Assembly (NCBI GenBank): GCA_900552975.1
Contig: UWSL01000006.1
Location: 1 to 28,065 of the forward strand
DNA length: 28,065 nt
Direction of reading: 5' to 3'
Source: an uncultured Mycoplasmatota bacterium
GTDB lineage: Bacteria > Bacillota_I > Bacilli_A > RF39 > UBA660
This document shows positions 23,187-28,065 of the stretch, in pieces (the first letter of the stretch is position 1; the number at the start of each line of letters is the position of its first letter). A program made the translations under genes and the position numbers. The notes beneath the pieces were generated by a model that was not told the DNA's origin, searched no databases, and was given only the letters and a program-made list of their open reading frames with translations.

Positions 23187-24617
23187 ATGACAATTGAAGA
23201 TATCTTAAAAAAAGTAGAAGAGTATAATCCGACAGAAGTAGTGCTAGTGAAGAAAGCCTATGAAATAGCTAGTAAAGCTCATTCTCATCAATTTAGAGAA
23301 AGTGGCGAACCATATATTATTCATCCATTAAATGTTTGTATGAATTTAACTGTTTTTCATGCTGATGGACCATCACTATGTGCCGGTCTTCTTCACGACG
23401 TTGTTGAAGATACCTCTTACACACTAGAAGATATTGAAAAACTTTTTGGTTCAGAAGTAGCATCTTTAGTAGATGGTGTAACTAAAATATCTAATTTACA
23501 TTTTAATACTAAAGACGAAGCAACCAATGCTAATATTCGTCGCTTAATTAATAGCCTTAATAAAGATGTCAGAATAATAATAATTAAATTGTGTGACCGC
23601 TGGCATAATATGAAAACTTTAAACTTTAAAGCACCTGAAAAACAAAAAAGAAGCGCTGAAGAAACTTTAAGAATTTTTGTCCCTTTAGCTTATTTTATTG
23701 GTGCATTCCGTCTTAAATGTGAATTAGAAGATATCTGTTTATCTTATCTTGAACCAGAAACTTATCAAACTTTAAAAGAAAAACAAAAAGATATCTTAAA
23801 TGATTATAAAAAGACTTTAGAAATATCTCAACAAGACCTAAGAAAAATCTTAGACGAAAATAATATAACTTATACTAGTCGTGCTAAAGTTATGAATATT
23901 TATCAAATATTTAAAAAAATAAACAAAGGATATCGTTTAAGTGATATTCATGACTTAGTAAATATTAAAATAATGGTTGAAGAAGAACAAACTTGTTATC
24001 AAGTTTTAGGTTTAATTCATAAATTATATACTCCATTAAATAATAAATTTAAAGATTATATTGCCTGTCCTAAAACTAATATGTATCGTTCATTACATAC
24101 AACCGTATTTGGACCTGATAATCATTTGTTACAATTTCAAATAAAAACTAATAAAATGGATAAAATTAATACTTTTGGTTTAGCTGCTTATTGGTATGAA
24201 CTTGAAGGTGAAGGTACCAAAAAGATGCAAAGAGAATTAAATTTAAATTATCAATTTTTTAATACTTTACGTAATCTAGATGATGTAACTGAAAGTGATG
24301 CTGATTTCTTAGACCGTGTAAAGAAAGAAATCTTTACTAATAACATATATGTTTATACTTTACGTGGGGATATTTTAGAATTACCAAATGGTTCATCTGC
24401 CATTGACTTCGCTTACAAAATACATACAGATCTAGGCAACCATCTTTATAAAGTGTACATAAATGGTAAAGAAAGTCCTATCATCCAAACTCTTAATAAT
24501 AAAGATCGTATTTTAATATTAACAGATGAAAAAGCCCATCCTGAAGAAATATGGTTAGAACATATTGTAACAAGTCAAGCCCGTCGTCAAATAACAAAAT
24601 ACCTAAATAATAAATAA
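23187..24617 (+). CDS. Truncated Rel/SpoT homologue, hydrolase intact, synthetase site changed
   Basis: A 476-residue RelA/SpoT homologue, an enzyme class that makes and degrades the starvation signal (p)ppGpp. The HD hydrolase domain (1-180) retains every residue I could check: Arg37, His46, His70-Asp71, Glu74-Asp75, Asp137, Asn141, with the same spacing as in the Streptococcus Rel enzyme. The synthetase domain (about 215-340) keeps Arg232, Lys234, Asp256 (HDLVNIKI) and KDYIA, but the catalytic Glu of 'ExQIRT' is Gln316 (LLQFQIKT), and the HW of 'AAHW' is YW. A TGS domain fills about 385-447. The protein then stops; the helical, zinc-finger and ACT domains of the usual 730-residue Rel are absent. 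Expected to degrade, not make, (p)ppGpp, with altered ribosome sensing. GGGG-TTGATG precedes the ATG. Confidence 0.88.
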   Translation: MTIEDILKKVEEYNPTEVVLVKKAYEIASKAHSHQFRESGEPYIIHPLNVCMNLTVFHADGPSLCAGLLHDVVEDTSYTLEDIEKLFGSEVASLVDGVTKISNLHFNTKDEATNANIRRLINSLNKDVRIIIIKLCDRWHNMKTLNFKAPEKQKRSAEETLRIFVPLAYFIGAFRLKCELEDICLSYLEPETYQTLKEKQKDILNDYKKTLEISQQDLRKILDENNITYTSRAKVMNIYQIFKKINKGYRLSDIHDLVNIKIMVEEEQTCYQVLGLIHKLYTPLNNKFKDYIACPKTNMYRSLHTTVFGPDNHLLQFQIKTNKMDKINTFGLAAYWYELEGEGTKKMQRELNLNYQFFNTLRNLDDVTESDADFLDRVKKEIFTNNIYVYTLRGDILELPNGSSAIDFAYKIHTDLGNHLYKVYINGKESPIIQTLNNKDRILILTDEKAHPEEIWLEHIVTSQARRQITKYLNNK

Positions 24618-24677
24618 GCATATGTTTACGTAAATTAACAACATTTTAAAAAAAACTGCCTATCTTTTAGTAATCAA

Positions 24678-24686
24678 TGATATAAT
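24678..24686 (+). promoter_or_regulatory. Extended -10 promoter of the 24719 gene
   Basis: TGATATAAT with -10 TATAAT at 24681-24686, 33 bases before the ATG; GAGGTG is the ribosome site. Confidence 0.6.
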
Positions 24687-24718
24687 TAACGTATGATAAA
24701 CAAAATAGAGGTGTTTAT

Positions 24719-25264
24719 ATGGAAAAGAGCAACAAAGGTTTAATTGCCGTTATAATTATCTTAATAATAGCTTTAATATTTTCCTTTGGCTACATTGTAC
24801 AAAATAAAAAGTTGGCTGCTGAAAGAAGTAAAACTAGCTCCTCAAAAAATACGTTAAAGACTGAAGTAAAAGAAATATCAATGTGTGAAACTAATGATAT
24901 AATAACTGAAATTACTGCTAAGAGCCTTAAAGACTCCTTAAATAAATATTTATATGAAAAAGGTTTAATTTACAATCCTAATTTAACTAAAATGGAAATG
25001 AATGAAGTATCATATTATGCTTATAATAATGATGATGAGAGTATAAGATATTACAAAATAAATGGGATTTATCAATGCAATAACCAAGAGATGGATTGTT
25101 TCTACCAAGAAGGAGAAAAGAACATTAATGAAGATGGAACAATCAACTACACTAAAATTGTTACTATTCAAAAAGAGGATACTAATGAATATTATTTAAA
25201 AGAAGTAAGTGATGTAATACCTAATATTGATATTCTTACAGAAGTAAATGAAAAAATAGCTTAA
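24719..25264 (+). CDS. Single-pass membrane-anchored protein of unknown function
   Basis: This 181-residue protein has an N-terminal anchor (GLIAVIIILIIALIFSFGYIV) after a short basic start, then a Ser/Lys-rich linker (AAERSKTSSSKNT) and an extracellular domain with four Cys (in MCETND, YQCNNQEMDCFYQEG), which could form disulphides. No known domain recognised. It stands alone, with GAGGTG before ATG 24719 and a terminator directly after the stop. Proximity to cotE does not prove a link to sporulation. Confidence 0.72.
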   Translation: MEKSNKGLIAVIIILIIALIFSFGYIVQNKKLAAERSKTSSSKNTLKTEVKEISMCETNDIITEITAKSLKDSLNKYLYEKGLIYNPNLTKMEMNEVSYYAYNNDDESIRYYKINGIYQCNNQEMDCFYQEGEKNINEDGTINYTKIVTIQKEDTNEYYLKEVSDVIPNIDILTEVNEKIA

Positions 25265-25291
25265 GAATGATAAAATCATTCTTTTTTTTAA
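25263..25291 (+). terminator. Terminator after the 24719 gene
   Basis: AAGAATGA (25263-25270) pairs with TCATTCTT (25276-25283) followed by a T run; it overlaps the last two bases of the stop codon. Confidence 0.82.
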
Positions 25292-25337
25292 ATCTTATTA
25301 TAAATGAATCTTTTAAAATAAATAGATATCTTTTATT

Positions 25338-25365
25338 CAATATTTGCCTAATTTAAGCATACATT
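25338..25365 (+). promoter_or_regulatory. Possible sigma-E-type promoter of cotE
   Basis: CATACATT at 25358-25365 agrees with the sigma-E -10 consensus CATACAnT, and CAATATT at 25338-25344 resembles its -35 (KMATATT) with a spacer of 13 bases (usual 14-15). The TATAAT elements found before other genes are absent here. B. subtilis cotE is itself read by sigma-E in the mother cell. Confidence 0.5.
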
Positions 25366-25382
25366 AAATTAGAGGTGATAAA

Positions 25383-25901
25383 ATGTCTAATTATAAAGAA
25401 ATAGTTACTAAAACAATTGTTGGTAAAGGTAAAAAAACATCCAAAGATAAATATATATTACAAACTGAAGAAATTCCTGATACTGTTTTAGGATGTTGGA
25501 TTATAAATCATCGTTTTCAAGGTACTAATAAACAAAATGAGGTTGATATAAATGGTTCATTCGACATCAATGTTTGGTATTCTTATGATAATAATTCCAA
25601 AACAAGTGTTACCACCAAAACTTATAATTACGAAGACGTTATGAAACTAAGAATCAAAGATATGAATGCGTTAAATAATGATAACGAAATAATTGTTAGA
25701 AGCTTAAAACAACCAACTGTTCAAGATGTTAAAATAGTTAATAACCAAGTTGAACTAAATATTGAAAAAGAACTAGGGGTTGAAATAGTTGGTGAAAGTA
25801 AGGTTAAAATAGCTGTTGAAGAAGATGAAATGCCATGGGATGATCTTTATGATGATCAAGCAATTGATAATGTAGATGAAGAATACATTAAAAATAATTA
25901 A
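25383..25901 (+). CDS. cotE: Outer spore coat protein CotE
   Basis: This 172-residue protein aligns in layout with B. subtilis CotE (181 residues), the morphogenetic protein that builds the outer spore coat in the mother cell. Shared blocks are the start SNYKEIVTKTIVGKGKK, LGCWIINHRF, the strand FDINVWYSYDNNSKTSV, VMKLRIKDMN, EIIVRSLKQPT, GVEIVGESKVKIAVEED, and the acidic tail (EEDEMPWDDLYDD). The acidic tail is shorter than in Bacillus. Start from AGAGGTGAT before ATG 25383. It lies directly upstream of rpsP with a separate promoter between. Together with spoVS it shows that the organism makes endospores. Confidence 0.92.
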   Translation: MSNYKEIVTKTIVGKGKKTSKDKYILQTEEIPDTVLGCWIINHRFQGTNKQNEVDINGSFDINVWYSYDNNSKTSVTTKTYNYEDVMKLRIKDMNALNNDNEIIVRSLKQPTVQDVKIVNNQVELNIEKELGVEIVGESKVKIAVEEDEMPWDDLYDDQAIDNVDEEYIKNN

Positions 25902-25948
25902 AATTGAGCATTAACTATGTTCTTTTTTTACTCGTCAACTTATTTTGG

Positions 25949-25977
25949 TTGACATCAATTACAATATTTGATATATT
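25949..25977 (+). promoter_or_regulatory. Strong sigma-A promoter of rpsP-khpA
   Basis: Consensus TTGACA at 25949-25954, 17-base spacer, TGATATATT with -10 TATATT at 25972-25977. The -35 overlaps a small hairpin GTCAAC/GTTGAC (25934-25939, 25948-25953), which may also be the end of the cotE transcript. Confidence 0.75.
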
Positions 25978-26005
25978 AGTATCGCTAAACAAAGGAGGGA
26001 TACTA

Positions 26006-26281
26006 ATGGCAGTTAAATTAAGACTTAAAAGAGGCGGTTCTAAACAAAGACCTTTTTATAGAATTGTAGCTTCAGATTCACGTAGTCCAAGAGATGGAAA
26101 ATTCATCGAAATTATTGGTACATATAATCCAATTCCTGCTGAATACGAAGTAAAAATTGATGAAGAAAAAGCAATGTATTGGTTAAGCCAAGGAGCTCAA
26201 CCTACTGATACAGTAAGAAGCTTACTTAGCAAAAAAGGTATAATGACTAAATATGCAGATTCTAAAAAAGAAGGTAAGTAA
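26006..26281 (+). CDS. rpsP: 30S ribosomal protein S16
   Basis: This 91-residue protein is ribosomal S16 over its full length: AVKLRLKRGGSKQRPFYRIVASDSRSPRDG, then FIEIIGTYNPI, and GAQPTDTVRSLLSKKGIM. S16 binds 16S rRNA early in 30S assembly. The ATG at 26006 is fixed by a perfect AAAGGAGG (25991-25998). A longer in-frame version starting at 25904 would run through the promoter and is rejected. It is followed 2 bases later by khpA, the order found in most Bacillota (there usually followed by rimM and trmD, which are missing here). Confidence 0.97.
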   Translation: MAVKLRLKRGGSKQRPFYRIVASDSRSPRDGKFIEIIGTYNPIPAEYEVKIDEEKAMYWLSQGAQPTDTVRSLLSKKGIMTKYADSKKEGK

Positions 26282-26283
26282 TT

Positions 26284-26529
26284 ATGAATCTAAAAGAATT
26301 TGCTGAATATTTAGTAAAAAGCATTACTAAAGAACCAGAAATGGTTAAAGTAGAACAATTTGGTGGTGAGGAAGAAGCAACAATCCTTGAAATCATTGTT
26401 CATGAAACTGATATGGGAACAGTTATTGGTCGAAATGGTAAAATGGCTAATGCTTTAAAAACATTAATTAGAGCTCATGCTTATATCTTAGGAATCAATA
26501 ATGTAAAAATAAATATCGATTCATTTTAA
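26284..26529 (+). CDS. khpA: KH-domain RNA-binding protein KhpA
   Basis: This 81-residue protein is the YlqC/KhpA type: a single KH fold with the GxxG loop IGRNG (Gly49 to Gly52) in VHETDMGTVIGRNGKMANALKTLI. In Bacillota KhpA pairs with KhpB (Jag/EloR) to bind RNA and influence cell elongation and division. It follows rpsP by 2 bases and is cotranscribed, with a terminator immediately after. There is hardly any ribosome site besides the GGTAAG at the end of rpsP, so coupling is likely. Confidence 0.95.
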   Translation: MNLKEFAEYLVKSITKEPEMVKVEQFGGEEEATILEIIVHETDMGTVIGRNGKMANALKTLIRAHAYILGINNVKINIDSF

Positions 26530-26558
26530 CAACTAATCACGTATTAGTTGTTTTTTAA
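26528..26558 (+). terminator. Terminator after khpA
   Basis: AACAACTAAT (26528-26537) pairs with ATTAGTTGTT (26543-26552), followed by TTTT. rimM and trmD, which often follow in Bacillota, are not present after it. Confidence 0.88.
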
Positions 26559-26632
26559 AACATAAAATCTCTATAAAAAACTTAAAAATATAAAATTTTT
26601 AATACGGAAATAATTTTTTTCTATCATAAAAA

Positions 26633-26682
26633 AACTCAAAAAAATAAATTAAAACAACTTCTTATATCAACTCAAAAAAATA
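26633..26682. repeat. A-tract direct repeat upstream of the sortase promoter
   Basis: AACTCAAAAAAATA occurs at 26633-26646 and again at 26669-26682, 36 bases apart. The core CTCAAAAAAATA also appears at 14801-14812 before ssb. The rest of 26559-26690 is A/T-rich with nothing else recognisable. The A-tracts may curve the DNA or act as a UP element. Confidence 0.35.
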
Positions 26683-26691
26683 GCGTAAAAT

Positions 26692-26720
26692 TTGACAAAA
26701 TCCCCCTTAAATACTACAAT
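26692..26720 (+). promoter_or_regulatory. Strong sigma-A promoter of the sortase gene
   Basis: Perfect TTGACA at 26692-26697, 17-base spacer, TACAAT at 26715-26720, 23 bases before the ATG. A CCCCC run (26702-26706) in the spacer mirrors the GGGGG of the ribosome site. Confidence 0.78.
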
Positions 26721-26743
26721 TATAGCAATTAGTAGGGGGTACT

Positions 26744-27487
26744 ATGAATAATAAAATAATTAAATATCTTGGCTTATCTTTAATAAGCATTTTAATTATC
26801 ACAAGCATAAGTTTAATAACATCAAGTAATATATCTGGTTCAGTAAAAACTATCAATGAAACTGAAGTAACTAAATATGATTTAGTAGCTTCAATTCCTG
26901 TCAAACATAAAAAATCAAACATTATTGAAGAATTACAAAAAAAATATAATAACAATGATATTGTTGGCTTAGTTCGAATTCCACAAACTAATATTAATGA
27001 AATCGTTCTTCAAGGCACAGATAACAAATTTTACTTAAACCACGACATTAATAAGAAAAAAACTCTAGCTGGTTCAACTTACTTAGATAATCGGTCTACT
27101 TTTAAAAATGGACAAAAAAACATTATTTATAGTCATAATTCTACAACTTTACCTTTGCCATTCCATGAATTAGAGAATTATTATAATGAATCATTTTATC
27201 AAAACCATCAATCTATAGAGTTAGAAGATGACTATGGTATTAGCAAATATCAAATATTTTCAGTTTACGTGGAAGCAACAGATTGGAATTATTATCAGGG
27301 TTTTAACTTTAATGACAAAAAAATGTGGTTGAATCATCTTCAAAAGTTAAAAAACAAATCTTGGTATCAAACCAATGTAGATGTTAATGAAAATGATGAA
27401 ATTTTAATTCTACAAACATGTAGTTTTCATCAAAATTTTAAACAATACAAAAATAAATATCTTTTAGTTATAGCCAAAAAAATTTAA
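26744..27487 (+). CDS. Sortase, class B-like, without the catalytic arginine
   Basis: This 247-residue membrane-anchored transpeptidase homologue has an N-terminal helix (YLGLSLISILIITSISLI) and a sortase fold: VGLVRIPQTNINEIVLQG, LAGSTYLD, IIYSHNS with catalytic His131, a class B-type helical insert near MWLNHLQKLKNKSWYQT, and LILQTCSF with catalytic Cys226. Sortases join surface proteins to the cell wall or build pili. The third catalytic residue, an Arg about ten residues after the Cys, is missing: the tail reads KQYKNKYLLVIAKKI, with no Arg anywhere after residue 117. A nearby Lys may substitute. No sortase substrate gene with an LPxTG or NPxTN motif is in the window. Ribosome site AGGGGG; own promoter. 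Confidence 0.85.
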   Translation: MNNKIIKYLGLSLISILIITSISLITSSNISGSVKTINETEVTKYDLVASIPVKHKKSNIIEELQKKYNNNDIVGLVRIPQTNINEIVLQGTDNKFYLNHDINKKKTLAGSTYLDNRSTFKNGQKNIIYSHNSTTLPLPFHELENYYNESFYQNHQSIELEDDYGISKYQIFSVYVEATDWNYYQGFNFNDKKMWLNHLQKLKNKSWYQTNVDVNENDEILILQTCSFHQNFKQYKNKYLLVIAKKI

Positions 27488-27526
27488 AAAGGGTTCGCTT
27501 CAAATATGGAGTTGCTCTTTTTATTT
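27486..27526 (+). terminator. Possible terminator after the sortase gene
   Basis: AAAAAGGG (27486-27493) can pair with CTCTTTTT (27515-27522), including one G-U pair, around a loop of about 21 bases; a T-rich stretch follows. Weaker than the other terminators here. Confidence 0.4.
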
Positions 27527-27569
27527 TTCATGCTACTTATAGTATCCTGAAATTAAAACCTTTTGTTCC

Positions 27570-27598
27570 TTGCTATTACGGAAGTAAAATAGTATAAT
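27570..27598 (+). promoter_or_regulatory. Sigma-A-type promoter of uppS
   Basis: TTGCTA at 27570-27575, 17-base spacer, TATAAT at 27593-27598, 22 bases before the ATG at 27621. Confidence 0.7.
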
Positions 27599-27620
27599 TA
27601 CAAAAGAAGGATTGATGTAA

Positions 27621-28065
27621 ATGAATATGCAATATCCGAATCATGTTGCAATTATTTTGGATGGCAATCGTCGTTGGGCTAAAAAAAGAAATCTCCCAAC
27701 TTTACTTGGTCACAAAGAAGGCCTAAAAAACATCCAAAATTTAGTACCATATATAATAAATAAAGGTGTTAAATATCTAAGTGTTTTTGCTTTTTCTACT
27801 GAAAACTTTAAAAGAAGTGCCGAAGAAGTAAATTACTTAATGGATTTATTTGTCAATTGGTTTAATAAAGAAATGAAAAAAATTCACAAAGAAAATATAA
27901 AAATAATTTTTTCAGGTCGTCGTGAAAATCTTCGCGAAGATGTTAAACAAGCCATGGATAAAATTACTAGTGAAACCGCTAATAATACAAAAGGCATATT
28001 TAATGTTTGTTTAAATTATGGTGGAAAAGATGAAATTGTTCGAGCTGCAATAAGTCTTGCTAAAG
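27621..28065 (+). CDS. uppS: Undecaprenyl diphosphate synthase, 3' end cut by window edge
   Basis: The first 148 codons of a cis-prenyltransferase are visible. It condenses isopentenyl units to undecaprenyl diphosphate, the lipid carrier for peptidoglycan and teichoic acid sugars. The start matches the family: PNHVAIILDGNRRWAKKR (catalytic Asp14 in DGN), LGHKEGLKNI, YLSVFAFSTENFKR, INIKIIFSGRRENL-type strands, and LNYGGKDEIVRA near the end. The usual Gly in DGNGRWA is Arg here, a change I have seen in other Bacillota. The ATG at 27621 has AGAAGG 10 bases upstream. The rest of the protein, about 90 residues, lies outside. cdsA and others normally follow it but cannot be checked. Confidence 0.94.
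   Translation, partial: MNMQYPNHVAIILDGNRRWAKKRNLPTLLGHKEGLKNIQNLVPYIINKGVKYLSVFAFSTENFKRSAEEVNYLMDLFVNWFNKEMKKIHKENIKIIFSGRRENLREDVKQAMDKITSETANNTKGIFNVCLNYGGKDEIVRAAISLAK

Noticed and set aside
23187..24720. Frameshift as the cause of the short Rel protein
   Set aside because: The sequence after the stop (24618-24718) contains no Rel-like residues in any frame, so the truncation looks natural.
25904..26005. Longer version of S16 starting at 25904
   Set aside because: It would run through the TTGACA/TATATT promoter and adds a hydrophobic stretch unknown in S16; AAAGGAGG fixes the start at 26006.
26707..26955. Minus-strand frame across the sortase start
   Set aside because: It overlaps the sortase promoter and 5' end and lacks a ribosome site.
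1..28065. CRISPR array, transposase, integrase, tRNA or rRNA
   Set aside because: No spaced repeat array, no transposase-like protein and no tRNA cloverleaf or rRNA signature was found by reading both strands.

Overview
The window comes from a very AT-rich, low-GC Gram-positive bacterium of the Bacillota that forms endospores. It carries a SpoVS gene and a CotE-type spore coat gene. It also has Bacillota housekeeping genes (rpsP-khpA, an RNase J-type protein, a Rel-type protein, Pta, the start of uppS) and a class B-like sortase. Strong AGGAGG or GGTGAT ribosome binding sites and TATAAT promoters, often of the extended TGnTATAAT type, precede most genes. An uncultured gut lineage of the Bacilli near the Erysipelotrichales/RF39 group would fit, but that placement is an inference. 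Of 28 complete genes, 25 stop at TAA, 3 at TAG and none at TGA.

Layout. Positions 1-690 hold the C-terminal two thirds of a maltose-type solute-binding protein on the minus strand, with visibly higher G+C. It meets, with no spacer, a PIG-L deacetylase gene that has lost its start codon. This looks like a chimeric join or a rearrangement. From 690 to 7.2 kb: PIG-L deacetylase and a YfhO-like membrane protein (overlapping), a Cof-type phosphatase, a DUF308/HdeD-like membrane protein, an unknown soluble protein, and a COG1092-type methyltransferase. From 7.3 to 9.5 kb: an IscU/NifU-like scaffold protein paired with a GGGtGRT-family protein, then spoVS. From 9.5 to 15.3 kb: a small lipoprotein divergent from an ADP-ribosylglycohydrolase homologue, pta, a large tail-anchored unknown protein, a lone sufB, and a short ssb. 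From 15.3 to 21.2 kb: an unknown soluble protein, a membrane-anchored protein resembling a dead polysaccharide deacetylase, an RNase J-like protein, a HerA-type ATPase and a HIT protein. From 21.2 to 28 kb: a cadherin-like surface protein, a truncated Rel/SpoT homologue, a membrane-anchored unknown, cotE, rpsP-khpA, a sortase, and the beginning of uppS.

No mobile element, CRISPR array, tRNA, rRNA or recognisable riboswitch was found. Intergenic gaps are all under about 220 bases and mostly hold terminators and promoters.

The most striking pattern is that several proteins keep the fold of a known enzyme but lack key catalytic residues. The ADP-ribosylglycohydrolase has lost most metal ligands. 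The RNase J-like protein has a broken HxHxDH motif and a broken second half of the site. The Rel homologue has an intact hydrolase site but a Gln in place of the catalytic synthetase Glu, and it ends after TGS. The sortase has no arginine after its active-site Cys. The best candidate for an undescribed system is the scaffold/GGGtGRT gene pair. The window could equally be read as a set of pseudoenzyme regulators touching RNA decay, (p)ppGpp and ADP-ribose signalling.
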